A DNA stretch of 64,000 nucleotides, taken from positions 1,240,001 through 1,304,000 of the forward strand of contig NZ_CP102096.1 in the NCBI RefSeq assembly GCF_024582835.1, read 5' to 3'. Positions 55,327-63,839 of the stretch are shown here, one piece after another. Below the pieces are notes generated by a model, which had not been told where the DNA came from, did no database searches, and worked only from the letters and a program-made list of their open reading frames with translations. This stretch comes from Vibrio japonicus (GTDB taxonomy: Bacteria > Pseudomonadota > Gammaproteobacteria > Enterobacterales > Vibrionaceae). The number at the start of each line of letters is the position of its first letter. Within the stretch, counting starts at the first letter, position 1. The translations under genes and the position numbers were made by a program.

Positions 55327-56169
55327 CTATGCAGCTGAATTGTTTTCGCTTTCCTGAAAGGCCAGTGAAACCGCTAACGTTTGGGCTAGGCATAGTGACG
55401 CCACCTGAGAACGGAATGCATCTACTTTGCCTTCTTTCACGACAAAGCAGACATCACTAAAGGCTGCAAGTGGGCTGATCTGGCTGTCGGTAAGAATGAT
55501 CTGCTTTGTGCCTGTGTTTGCTAACGCATCACTCACATCAGTGGTATCTTGCGCGTATGGATAGAAACTGATCGCTACTACTACGTCGTTCTCGCGAATC
55601 ATGTTGATTTGCTCTTTGAACATGCCACCAAGCCCATCAATAAGAAACGCACGTTTGTTAAGGTGACGGAATGCGTACGTTAAGTAAGAAGAGATACTGA
55701 ATGAGCGTCCAAGGCCAATGACGTAAATATTGTCTGCTTCAGAGAGCAGTTTTACCGCCTTGTTAAGGCTGTCTTCGTCGATTTGAGTCGACAGTTGTTG
55801 TATTGCACTGGTATTGGCGCGTGCAAAAGCTTGCAGAATATCAATAGGGCGCTCTGGTGGCTCTTCGTTGGCATCCATGCTTTTTGAAAGTTTCACTCGG
55901 TCAGTGTAGCTAGATGTCTCTTCAAGTAAGTTTGTACGAAATAGTTGTTTCATTTCGTTAAAGCCACTGTAGCCGAAAGCGCTGGCAAAACGAATCAATG
56001 TCGATGGCGGAACATCAGCTTGTTCAGCAATAACAGAAACAGTTTCAAATGCGACACTGCTTTTATTATCAAGTACATAAGCTGCAACTTGTTGAAGACG
56101 TTTACTTAAATCACCGTAGCGATTCCTGATTTGGTCTTGCAATTCACTTAGTGTGGTTGGTGCTGACAT
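55327..56169 (-). CDS. RpiR/IolR-family regulator, paralogue 2
   Basis: 280 residues from the ATG at 56169, preceded by TGGAGAAC; the ATG four codons upstream holds this ribosome site inside itself. HTH_6 domain with ADVPPSTLIRFASAFGYSGF, then SIS domain (VIGLGRSFSISSYLTYAF, VVVAISFYPYAQDTTD). The position, divergent from the GntP permease and beside iolC/iolD, makes it the best candidate for the inositol-locus repressor IolR. It should release DNA on binding a phosphorylated intermediate. Its own upstream region contains TTTCATTTT / AAAATGAAA at 56210-56233. Confidence 0.9.
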   Translation of the reverse strand: MSAPTTLSELQDQIRNRYGDLSKRLQQVAAYVLDNKSSVAFETVSVIAEQADVPPSTLIRFASAFGYSGFNEMKQLFRTNLLEETSSYTDRVKLSKSMDANEEPPERPIDILQAFARANTSAIQQLSTQIDEDSLNKAVKLLSEADNIYVIGLGRSFSISSYLTYAFRHLNKRAFLIDGLGGMFKEQINMIRENDVVVAISFYPYAQDTTDVSDALANTGTKQIILTDSQISPLAAFSDVCFVVKEGKVDAFRSQVASLCLAQTLAVSLAFQESENNSAA

Positions 56170-56209
56170 TATGTTCTCCATAGATTCATTCTGTTACTTG
56201 CTTTAAGTG

Positions 56210-56233
56210 TTTCATTTTAGCTTAAAAATGAAA
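56210..56233. promoter_or_regulatory. Inverted repeat upstream of the second RpiR gene
   Basis: TTTCATTTT-N6-AAAATGAAA, a 9-bp inverted repeat 41-64 bp upstream of the start codon. It has the same TTTCAT/ATGAAA elements as the operators but the opposite arm order; possible autoregulation. Confidence 0.4.
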
Positions 56234-56409
56234 TCGTTCATATAGCTGTCATATCTGACAAATTCGATCTATTTCTCATTTACCTCTAACGAATCAATTC
56301 AAATCATCTTCGGTGCTAGTTGATAGTTTTTAGATAAGTTTCTTCATGACACAAACCTTGTTGGCATCCATTTACTGTCAGATGAATTTTCATTTCCTCT
56401 AAATCAATA

Positions 56410-56429
56410 AATGAAACATTAATTTCATT
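56410..56429. promoter_or_regulatory. Candidate RpiR/IolR operator upstream of the GntP permease
   Basis: AATGAAACATTAATTTCATT, GAAA-N6-TTTC with flanking AAT/ATT, in the divergent region between the regulator and the permease. Confidence 0.6.
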
Positions 56430-56467
56430 TTATTTTAAGATGAAATACAATGCAATTCTATATACCA

Positions 56468-56513
56468 AGCAGGAAGCACTAGCTGAGCATGGAGTGCGGG
56501 CCCCTGCTTTTTC
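56468..56513 (+). terminator. Terminator-like hairpin in the leader of the GntP permease
   Basis: Outer stem AGCAGG (56468-56473) / CCTGCT (56503-56508) and inner stem GCACT (56476-56480) / AGTGC (56493-56497), followed by TTTTCT. It lies downstream of the operator and 78 bp upstream of the permease start, so it is either an attenuator or the end of a short RNA. Confidence 0.6.
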
Positions 56514-56590
56514 TCTAACAACTTGCTTCTTTCTATACGGCTAGGGCTTTAGCGATATAGGAGAGTCATTACGTTTTCATGGAGTTTAGA

Positions 56591-57931
56591 ATGGATCTCT
56601 TAGGCATTATTCTGTCATTGATACTACTTATTGTGATGATTTATCGCGGTTTTTCAGTATTGGTTGTTTCACCATTAATGGCAATGTTTGCGGTTAGTTT
56701 CAGTGATGATATGCCGGTACTGACCGCTTGGACGGGCCCTCTGATGGAGGGAAGTGCGCACTTTGTTCAAGCTTACTATCCGGTCTTTCTGGTTGGGGCG
56801 ATATTTGGCGTGGTAATGAACGCTTCTGGCGCTGCGAAAACCGTTGCTAACTCTATCTCTGCTTATATGGGAGAGTCTCGAGCGTGTTTGGCTGTGATTT
56901 TCGCTTCTTTCTTACTGGTTTACGGCGGCGTAGCGGTATACGTTGTTATCTTTGCTGCTTTTCCTGTGGCGCAAAACTTGTTTGCAATGGCTAATTTGCC
57001 GAGACGTTTTATTCCTGCCGCTATTCTTGCTGGTGCCATGCCTGCTTACGTGGCACCAGGCTCGGCTCAGTTCTCTAATACCATTCCAATTCCGGTGTTA
57101 GGTACGACGATTTATGCCGCGATTATTCCTGGCATTATTGCTGTCGTGATATGGGTGTTGATTGCAAACTTGTATTTAAACCGAGCCATTGCCAAAGCGA
57201 AGAGCAATGGGGAAGGGTACCCATTTGAAAGTGAGCAGACAGAGAGCGCCGATCCACCGGGTGTGTTTACATCATTTTTTCCGATCATCATGGTTATCGT
57301 TGGTAACTTTTTGCTTACTCAGTATTTCTCTCGCCCAGAGGTCATTGAGTATTACGCTCCTTATGGTGGCGTTAAAGGAATTTGGCCAATCACCATTTCA
57401 ATTAGTGCTTCTTTAGTGGTCAGTATTTATATGATGCGCCGTTATTTGCAATCGACATTACACACGTTGTCGAAAGGAGCGGTAGACTCCTTGCTGGCAA
57501 TCTTCAATACGGCGGTTCAGGTTGGCTACGGTAATGTTATCCAGAGTTTGTCAGCATTCGCTCTGATAAAAGGGTTTCTACTTGCAATACCTGGGACGAA
57601 GCTACTAACTATTACTGTCACTTCGGCTTTGTTAGCTGGTGTGGTGGGATCAGTATCGGGTGGAACTGGGATCATAATGGAAGTCTTTGGTGATGATTTT
57701 TTGCGTCTGGCGGCTGAACATCAGATTGATCACGGCTTGATCCACCGTTTAGTACTGTTTGGATGCAGCCTGCTTGATACGCTGCCACACTCAGGGTTGG
57801 TCATTACGGTACTGGCGGTTTCTCAGTGCTCTTACCGAGAAAGTTATATGCCAGTGTTTATGGCTACGTGCGCAGCACCCGCAGCATCGGTTGTCGCCAT
57901 CATTATACTGGGCTTGATGGGCGTGAGTTAA
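56591..57931 (+). CDS. GntP-family permease
   Basis: 446 residues from the ATG at 56591, with GGAG six bases upstream; the ATG at 56579 is an in-frame alternative. About twelve helices, with GGVAVYVVIFAAFPVAQNLF, PGSAQFSNTIP and SGGTGIIMEVFGDDF, blocks of the gluconate/H+ symporter-type GntP family. It likely imports a sugar acid or a polyol-derived acid and not inositol itself. Regulated in position by the operator and hairpin of its leader, divergent from the RpiR gene, so it probably belongs to the same catabolic set as iolC/iolD. Confidence 0.85.
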   Translation: MDLLGIILSLILLIVMIYRGFSVLVVSPLMAMFAVSFSDDMPVLTAWTGPLMEGSAHFVQAYYPVFLVGAIFGVVMNASGAAKTVANSISAYMGESRACLAVIFASFLLVYGGVAVYVVIFAAFPVAQNLFAMANLPRRFIPAAILAGAMPAYVAPGSAQFSNTIPIPVLGTTIYAAIIPGIIAVVIWVLIANLYLNRAIAKAKSNGEGYPFESEQTESADPPGVFTSFFPIIMVIVGNFLLTQYFSRPEVIEYYAPYGGVKGIWPITISISASLVVSIYMMRRYLQSTLHTLSKGAVDSLLAIFNTAVQVGYGNVIQSLSAFALIKGFLLAIPGTKLLTITVTSALLAGVVGSVSGGTGIIMEVFGDDFLRLAAEHQIDHGLIHRLVLFGCSLLDTLPHSGLVITVLAVSQCSYRESYMPVFMATCAAPAASVVAIIILGLMGVS

Positions 57932-57958
57932 TTGTCTTTATTTCTCGCCGATACTATA

Positions 57959-57988
57959 AAAGGGAGCCGCCAACTGGCTCCCTTTGTC
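57959..57988. terminator. Terminator after the GntP permease
   Basis: AAAGGGAGCC / GGCTCCCTTT, 10-bp stem with a seven-base loop and short T tail. Shared with the convergent TSUP gene. Confidence 0.85.
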
Positions 57989-58030
57989 ATTTCGTTTTGT
58001 AATAAGAGTTATCGGGGGCGAAAGAACAGT

Positions 58031-58771
58031 TTAGCTTATCCCTTCAAGGAGCAATTTTGTTCCGGATAAGAGTAAGAAGCCGTAACACAGTTGGTAGATA
58101 GTCTGCTGAGGGACTTTATCCAGCAACCACACCCCCATTTTTACGCCTAATGGTGCCAATGGCATGAGAACCAAAGAAGTCAGTAAGTTGGTGCTGTCGA
58201 AGGTGCCAAGCAAAGTAAATGGCACCAGTTTAAATAGATTGATAATGGCAAACAGGACGGCCATCGTTGCGATTAATGTGGTTTTTTCGAGCCGTAGCGG
58301 GAGCAGGTAAAGACTGGCAGGGCCGCCCCCGGCATGAATGGCGGTACTGGAAAAGCCGCATAAGGTACTCCAGAACCAGGCTGAAAACGTTCCTCTGGGT
58401 TTTGGTTGCTTTCGCTGAAACAAGTGCATAAAGAAGAACAGTACCGATAACAGTCCGACAATCAGCTTTACGCTAGACTCTGTCATACTTCCTAAATACA
58501 ACGCTGCCAGAGCTACTCCGAGGGCCGATGCAGGCAACATGCGTTTTATCACCTGAGTATCTGCAAAATGGCGGTGGTGCTTAACAGCAAAGAAATCCAT
58601 AACACATAATATCGGCAGCAGTATCGCAGCGGCTTGGGTTGGTGAGATGGTCCAAGCCATCAGTGGTACTGAAATGACACCTAAGGCGCCACCGAGTCCC
58701 CCTTTACCGATTCCGTAGATGAGGACTGCGGGTATGGATACGATATAAAACCATGGGTCTGTGATGATCAT
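58031..58771 (-). CDS. TSUP (TauE/SafE) family membrane transporter
   Basis: 246 residues, eight helices, first half with GIGKGGLGGALGVISVPLMA and second half with GFSSTAIHAGGGPASLYLLP, the paired glycine-rich motifs of TauE/SafE proteins. Members export sulfur compounds or organic acids. It is encoded downstream of iolC on the same strand, separated by a terminator hairpin, so it may or may not be cotranscribed. Confidence 0.88.
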   Translation of the reverse strand: MIITDPWFYIVSIPAVLIYGIGKGGLGGALGVISVPLMAWTISPTQAAAILLPILCVMDFFAVKHHRHFADTQVIKRMLPASALGVALAALYLGSMTESSVKLIVGLLSVLFFFMHLFQRKQPKPRGTFSAWFWSTLCGFSSTAIHAGGGPASLYLLPLRLEKTTLIATMAVLFAIINLFKLVPFTLLGTFDSTNLLTSLVLMPLAPLGVKMGVWLLDKVPQQTIYQLCYGFLLLSGTKLLLEGIS

Positions 58772-58785
58772 TTCTTCGCTCCATG

Positions 58786-58812
58786 TAAAAAGCGCCCAGA
58801 TGGGCGCTTTGG
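58786..58812 (-). terminator. Intrinsic terminator downstream of iolC
   Basis: On the minus strand AGCGCCCA / TGGGCGCT with a two-base loop (in practice a shorter stem) is followed by TTTTT. Confidence 0.85.
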
Positions 58813-58885
58813 GGTTGCTAAGAACAGGTACTTAAGCCCAACAGAAAAAGCTGTCATACCTATCTTCTAGCGTTTTTATTGCGAA

Positions 58886-60793
58886 TTAACCACGCTGACG
58901 CCAAAGTGCAATCAGGTTGTGGTAGTTCTGCTTGATATTTTCGATCAGCGTTTCATCGTTAATGCTATTCGCCAACCATTGACGTGATGGCTCACCGAAC
59001 AGAGTGCGGCCAACCGCGAAGCCTTTAACAATCTCTTTGCCCGCAGTTGCATCAAAGCCTTTTTGTAGCTCTTCCTGAGGTGCATCTAGGCCTAAGATGA
59101 CTACGCCACGGCAGAATGCATCGTGTTCAGTTACTACTGAACTGACCGTGTCCCAGCTATCGGCTTCAAGAGCAGGCAGTTTCCACCAGTCTGGTTTGAT
59201 ACCCAGGTCGTAAAAACGCTCTAGAGCTTGAATGTAAAGTCTGTCTTCTTTCTTCACGCCAGCAGGCAGGATGACTTCCAATAGCAACTCATGACCAGAT
59301 TTACAACATGCCTGGTAGACTTCTTGAACCAGTTCTTCTTGCTCTGTACGGATATCTAGCTCGTCTTCAGGGCTGTAAAACACTAGGCACTTCACCACGT
59401 GCTCAAGAGGCCAGTCAATTAATTGTGAACCGATGTTACCGTGCTCTAAGCGCAGTGGGCGTGAACCCGGTAACTCGATAGGACGGCCAATCCACCAACC
59501 TTGTCCTGTGACTTCATTCAGTACATCTTGTCCGAATGTGCTATCACACAGTAAACCTGCTTTACCCGCTAAGTTCGCTTCTTGTGCGACTTGTTGGCTT
59601 GCTTTAAAGATAAGTTTTTTCAGTGTCTTGATACGTGTAGTGTCTGTACCCGCTTCACGAGCCATGTCTTCAAATTGGATTCGGTGGTCAAATGCCATCA
59701 CACATAACTCATCCCACTGAGGAGCTTTACGTGTCGTAACGCGGTGTAGGTGGTTGAGCTCTACATCCAGGTCAGGGCGTTTCACATCAGCAGCGCGAGT
59801 GATGTAATTATCAAGCTCTAACTTAGTTGGCATTGCCGGAGCACAGCCGTGACGAGAAACCACCAATGCACCACAGGCGTTAGCGTATGCACATGCTTTT
59901 TCCCAGCCTTCGTCGTTTAGGTAGCCGCGTAGCAAACCAGACATGAATGCGTCGCCAGCGCCCAGAACGTTAAGCACGTCAACGCGAACGCCATGAATAG
60001 TCAGACCGTCATCAAGATCGTTTGGCACTTCGTCGCTGTAAACAGAGCAACCCAGCGCACCACGTTTGCACACTAGCTCGGCATCAGAAACTTTACGTAC
60101 TGCTTTTAGTGCGTCGATAGTGTTATCTGTACCACCACAAATATGGAACTCTTCTTCTGTGCCGACAATAACATCGAACAGACCGAGTACTTCTTGCAGT
60201 TCTTGAGTCACTTTGTCTGAAGCGATGTAACGAGTTTCGCCATCACCCAGTGAAGTCAGCCCCCAAAGTACTGGGCGGTAGTCGATGTCTAGCGCCGTTT
60301 TTACACCATTGCGACGAGCGTATTTCAATGCGGTAAGTACGGCTTCGCGCGTTTTTGGATTGGATAGGTGAGTACCAGTGATTGCCAGACAGCGAGCAGA
60401 CGCGATGTACTCCTCAGTAAAGTCATCTTTGCTGATTGCCATGTCAGCACAGTTTTCGCGGCAGAAGATCAGAGGGAAAGTATCTTCGTCTTTGATGCCC
60501 AGAATAACCAGCCCCGTCAAACGCTCTTTGTCAGTGATCAAGTGACTAGTATCACAGCCAACACGCTCGAGTTCTTCACGTAGGAAACGGCCCATGTGCT
60601 CGTCACCAACGCGTGCAAGCATTGATGATTGCAATCCTTGTACGGCTGTGCCGTAAGCCACATTACCTGATGAGCCACCAAGGTACTTATTAAAAGATCC
60701 CATGTCTTCTAAACGAGCGCCGATCTGTTGACCGTAAAGATCAACCGCAATGCGGCCCATACAAATGACATCTAGCTTTTTCTCAATACTCAC
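58886..60793 (-). CDS. iolC: IolC: 5-dehydro-2-deoxygluconokinase fused to DUF2090
   Basis: 635 residues. Residues 1 to about 325 form a PfkB carbohydrate kinase (start DVICMGRIAVDLYGQQIGARLEDM, with GGSSGNVAYG and the catalytic NVLGAGDAFMSGLLRGY). Residues from about 345 to the end are a DUF2090 domain (VMAFDHRIQFEDMAREAG, later GFAVGRTLFGEPS), related to aldolases of the inositol pathway. The kinase phosphorylates 2-deoxy-5-keto-gluconate; the attached domain plausibly cleaves or accompanies the next step (IolJ-like). A second, AT-rich homologue of the C-terminal part starts at the right window edge. The operator at 60913-60932 lies 120 bp upstream. Confidence 0.93.
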   Translation of the reverse strand: MSIEKKLDVICMGRIAVDLYGQQIGARLEDMGSFNKYLGGSSGNVAYGTAVQGLQSSMLARVGDEHMGRFLREELERVGCDTSHLITDKERLTGLVILGIKDEDTFPLIFCRENCADMAISKDDFTEEYIASARCLAITGTHLSNPKTREAVLTALKYARRNGVKTALDIDYRPVLWGLTSLGDGETRYIASDKVTQELQEVLGLFDVIVGTEEEFHICGGTDNTIDALKAVRKVSDAELVCKRGALGCSVYSDEVPNDLDDGLTIHGVRVDVLNVLGAGDAFMSGLLRGYLNDEGWEKACAYANACGALVVSRHGCAPAMPTKLELDNYITRAADVKRPDLDVELNHLHRVTTRKAPQWDELCVMAFDHRIQFEDMAREAGTDTTRIKTLKKLIFKASQQVAQEANLAGKAGLLCDSTFGQDVLNEVTGQGWWIGRPIELPGSRPLRLEHGNIGSQLIDWPLEHVVKCLVFYSPEDELDIRTEQEELVQEVYQACCKSGHELLLEVILPAGVKKEDRLYIQALERFYDLGIKPDWWKLPALEADSWDTVSSVVTEHDAFCRGVVILGLDAPQEELQKGFDATAGKEIVKGFAVGRTLFGEPSRQWLANSINDETLIENIKQNYHNLIALWRQRG

Positions 60794-61073
60794 ATTCTTC
60801 TCCTCAGAGCTTAAACTCTTACCGTCATCACTAGGATGTTTCCAATGCTAAAGTTTTTGTGTCTGCGTTAAGGCAATGCCCATATGCGTTTCACGTTTCA
60901 ATAAAACCTTTATACGGAATGTTTGTTTCATTTTCAATTTAAAGTGGGATATTTGATTCGTTTTGTGATCAAGTCGGAAAATAAATTTCAAATGTTATAG
61001 AAAGTTGAAAAAATGGATTCGAGCAGCTGAAAGATAGGGTTTAAGCGCTGGTGGTTCGTTTCGAACAACGACA
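60794..61073. other. iolC upstream region
   Basis: About 280 AT-rich bases with the operator at 60913-60932. A CRP-like half (TGTGATCAAG near 60965) is not convincing. Confidence 0.5.
60913..60932. promoter_or_regulatory. Candidate RpiR/IolR operator upstream of iolC
   Basis: TACGGAATGTTTGTTTCATT, GGAA-N6-TTTC, followed by further TTCA-type half sites; 120-139 bp upstream of the iolC start. Confidence 0.55.
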
Positions 61074-61111
61074 AATAAAAAAGCCCGTCTCAGGAGTCTC
61101 GCTGGACGGGC
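61074..61111 (-). terminator. Intrinsic terminator of iolD
   Basis: GCCCGTC / GACGGGC stem with a 15-base loop; the minus strand continues into TTTTTTATTTG. Confidence 0.82.
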
Positions 61112-61201
61112 AAACCGCTCGATTAAACTTATTGTTAGTATTTATCCTGAACTCAGGGTGGGAAGTGAGTGAGACTTTATTTACCCCGAGCTCTGGATCG
61201 T

Positions 61202-63133
61202 TTAGTACTGACGCGCTTTTTTCAACTTCTCTACGTTTTCCTGAGCTTTAGCTGCAATCTCTGGTTTCGCAGCGACTTGAGCCGTACCACAGCGCCACCA
61301 GGACTCGTAGTCGTTTGTCATGGTTTTCGGTAGCACTTTTATATCAATCAGGGTTGATACGGTTTGCTGCTTAGCATCGGCCAATGCGGCGATGAGCTCC
61401 TCTTCAGTATGTACGCGGTAGGCTTTACAACCGTAACTCTCTGCATTTTTGGCAAAATCAACAGGCACTAATCCACCGCTCATCTTGCCTGTTTTCGGGT
61501 CTTTGAAACGGTTTTCGGTGCCAAAGCTGCCCATTTTATGGTTCATCTGCAAGTTATTGATACAGCCAAATGCCGCATTATCAAACAAGAGTACGTTGAT
61601 TTTCACGCCTTCTTGAATTGATGTTTGTAGCTCTGAATGAAGCATCATGTAGGAACCGTCACCGACCATGGTGTAAACAGGTTGCTCTGGATTCGCAATT
61701 TTTGCACCAATCGAAGCGGCCACTTCGTAACCCATGCATGAATAGCCATACTCCATGTGGTAAGTGTCCGGACGTTTTGGTCGCCAAACACGCTGCAGAT
61801 CGCCAGGGAGTGAACCGGCTGCACCGACAATAATGGCATCAGGTTCAAGATGTTCATCAAGCAAGCCTAGTACGCGAGTTTGGGCTAAGTCGGTATTAAG
61901 TGCTTCACGGTACTCCGCCAACTCATCATCAAAGTGCCCACCGATTTCCGGAACGAAACCTTCGCCTATTTGAACATTGAATAAGCGGGTTAGTTCTTTG
62001 TCCCAAGCTTGTTTAGCCGCTTTAATTTCGTCGCTGTAGCCACTTACGTAGCCAATTTTAGCTAACTTTTCACCGATTGCTTCGAGAGCGATATGGGCGT
62101 CAGCGACAACCGAAGTTGCATCTAATTTGCTTGCATCGAACTCAGAGACGTTGATGGTTAAGAAATCCACATCTGGGTTCTGGAATAGTGATTTTGAGCA
62201 TGTGGTGAAATCGGTAAAGCGAGTACCCACACCAATTACTAAGTCTGTGTCACGCGCAATTCGGTTAGCCGCAAGACAACCAGTGGTACCTACGCCACCC
62301 AAGTTGAGTTCGTGGTCGTGGACAATCGCACTCTTACCCGCTTGAGTTTCACCGAAAGGAATATTGTGTCGCTCAGCAAACTGACGGAATGCATCGTGTG
62401 CTTCTGAATAACGTACGCCACCACCGCAAATAAGCATCGGCTTCTTCTTGCTCTTAATTAGAGCAACCGCGTCATCAATCATTGGGTTGGTTGCTGGACG
62501 ACGTTCAATGCGGTGTACGCGTTTTTTGAAGAAATACTCTGGGAAGTCGTAAGCCTCACCCTGTACATCTTGTGGTAAACAAATCGTGACTGCGCCAGTG
62601 TCGGCAGGATCTGTCAATACACGCATCGCGTTAACCATCGCAGACATCAATTGCTCAGGGCGAGTAATGCGATCCCAGTAACGTGAAACGGGCTTGAAAC
62701 AGTCGTTAGTGCTGATTGATGCATCGTGATATTGCTCAACCTGCTGTAGAACAGGATCTGGCTGACGAGTCGCGTAAGTATCTCCCGGTAAGAAAAGCAC
62801 TGGGATGCGGTTCGCTGTTGCTGTCGCTGCTGCCGTTACCATGTTTGCTGCGCCAGGGCCGACAGAAGAGGTGACGGCATAGATCTTTTTACGCTTGTTC
62901 TGTTTTGCGTAACCCATCGCGATATGAGCCATACCTTGTTCGTTACAGCCCTGGTATACCTCAAGTGAGCCAGCGTCTTCTTCTAGTGCTTGTCCCAGAC
63001 CGACAACATTGCCATGACCAAAGATGGTAAAGATGCCATGAATAAACTTGTGTTCTACTCCATCGAACTCAACATACTGTTGATTCATAAACTTAACCAG
63101 CGCTTGTGCGGTCGTCATTTTAATCGTGTTCAT
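61202..63133 (-). CDS. iolD: IolD: 3D-(3,5/4)-trihydroxycyclohexane-1,2-dione acylhydrolase
   Basis: 643 residues from the ATG at 63133 (a GTG two codons further upstream is possible). A thiamine-diphosphate enzyme: PYR-domain glutamate in [11 protein letters not shown], central domain near 220-370, and the TPP/Mg site [20 protein letters not shown] with NAAFGCIN. It opens the ring of the dione in inositol catabolism to 5-deoxyglucuronate. It needs the thiamine cofactor made by the operon upstream. No iolB, iolE, iolG or iolA is in the window; they may lie beyond the right edge. Two operators upstream (63229, 63358). Confidence 0.95.
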   Translation of the reverse strand: MNTIKMTTAQALVKFMNQQYVEFDGVEHKFIHGIFTIFGHGNVVGLGQALEEDAGSLEVYQGCNEQGMAHIAMGYAKQNKRKKIYAVTSSVGPGAANMVTAAATATANRIPVLFLPGDTYATRQPDPVLQQVEQYHDASISTNDCFKPVSRYWDRITRPEQLMSAMVNAMRVLTDPADTGAVTICLPQDVQGEAYDFPEYFFKKRVHRIERRPATNPMIDDAVALIKSKKKPMLICGGGVRYSEAHDAFRQFAERHNIPFGETQAGKSAIVHDHELNLGGVGTTGCLAANRIARDTDLVIGVGTRFTDFTTCSKSLFQNPDVDFLTINVSEFDASKLDATSVVADAHIALEAIGEKLAKIGYVSGYSDEIKAAKQAWDKELTRLFNVQIGEGFVPEIGGHFDDELAEYREALNTDLAQTRVLGLLDEHLEPDAIIVGAAGSLPGDLQRVWRPKRPDTYHMEYGYSCMGYEVAASIGAKIANPEQPVYTMVGDGSYMMLHSELQTSIQEGVKINVLLFDNAAFGCINNLQMNHKMGSFGTENRFKDPKTGKMSGGLVPVDFAKNAESYGCKAYRVHTEEELIAALADAKQQTVSTLIDIKVLPKTMTNDYESWWRCGTAQVAAKPEIAAKAQENVEKLKKARQY

Positions 63134-63228
63134 AACCACTTTACTCCAGATAATTTAGTCGACAGCAGGTGAGACGAAACTTGTGACCTGATGCCTTGCT
63201 AGCATATTAAATCTAATGATTTAGATAT

Positions 63229-63248
63229 TATGGAACATTTATTTCATT
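63229..63248. promoter_or_regulatory. Candidate RpiR/IolR operator 1 upstream of iolD
   Basis: TATGGAACATTTATTTCATT, GGAA-N6-TTTC, 96-115 bp upstream of the iolD start. Confidence 0.6.
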
Positions 63249-63357
63249 GCAATGTTTTTCTGAAATGCTGTTAGTTTTTGTGATCCTGATTAGATTGTGG
63301 CGTGTTGATGCACTAAAAACAAAATAATGGTGTGATGGATGATACTTTTTGCAAAAT

Positions 63358-63377
63358 TACGAAATTTTCATTTCATG
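63358..63377. promoter_or_regulatory. Candidate RpiR/IolR operator 2 upstream of iolD
   Basis: TACGAAATTTTCATTTCATG, GAAA-N6-TTTC, 225-244 bp upstream of iolD and next to the adhE remnant. Confidence 0.5.
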
Positions 63378-63397
63378 AGATAAAGGAGGGTGAAAAT

Positions 63398-63694
63398 TTA
63401 CATTTGCCAACTTCTTGCCGTTAGCTCGTGTGAAAAATCGGCTTTTAATGAGATAGGTAGCGTATAGGCGTTGTGTACTTTTTCACGAGCAATTGGGTCG
63501 CTTGCACCATTCGCGTAGCTTGATGGTAGGTATTCTTTCAGCATCTTAAGCGCTTGTAGAGCCTGACCATCTGAGTATTCGTTCGCAAGGATGGATACGT
63601 AAGCTTCTAGTGCGTGAGTCACTGCATCGTAACCACCGAATGCGGTTAGAGACTTAGGCATGCTCATTACTAGGTTCGCATCGACGATAGCTAT
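63398..63694 (-). pseudogene. Fragment of adhE (iron-containing alcohol dehydrogenase part of AdhE)
   Basis: The stretch IAIVDANLVMSMPKSLTAFGG (63694 to about 63635), then DAVTHALEAYVSILANEYSD and QALQALKMLKEYLPSSYANG up to REKVHNA at about 63467, is unmistakably AdhE, including the Asp/His part of the iron site. Upstream of it a stop lies within a few codons and no start fits; downstream the match stops abruptly at HNA and 23 unrelated codons follow. About 76 residues of an enzyme of about 870-900 remain, with no internal stops. It is a recombination scar or relic, lying between the iolD promoter and the second iolC-like gene. Confidence 0.85.
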
Positions 63695-63796
63695 GTTTGA
63701 ATGCCATTAAGCGTGTGAAAGTTCACGCGCGCCTCGTGCTGAGTTGCACAACTTTTTTACATTTACTTGTTCAATTTTTTCGCTCTAGCTGTTTGG

Positions 63797-63829
63797 ATAA
63801 GATGATGTGCAATATAAGGGCACATCATC
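63797..63829 (-). terminator. Terminator downstream of the second iolC-like gene
   Basis: GATGATGTGC / GCACATCATC, a perfect 10-bp stem with a nine-base loop; on the minus strand it runs into TTAT. Only a short T tail. Confidence 0.65.
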
Positions 63830-63839
63830 TTCAGGAGTA

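Larger units (their letters stand above)
56234..56590. other. Divergent regulatory region between RpiR paralogue 2 and the GntP permease
   Basis: About 360 bases, AT-rich, with no gene. Contains the operator at 56410-56429, other TTTCAT/ATGAAA half sites at 56391-56450, and the hairpin at 56468-56513. Confidence 0.6.

Noticed and set aside
60955..60985. CRP-like site upstream of iolC (TGTGATCAAG)
   Set aside because: Only one half site fits; the second half does not resemble TCACA.
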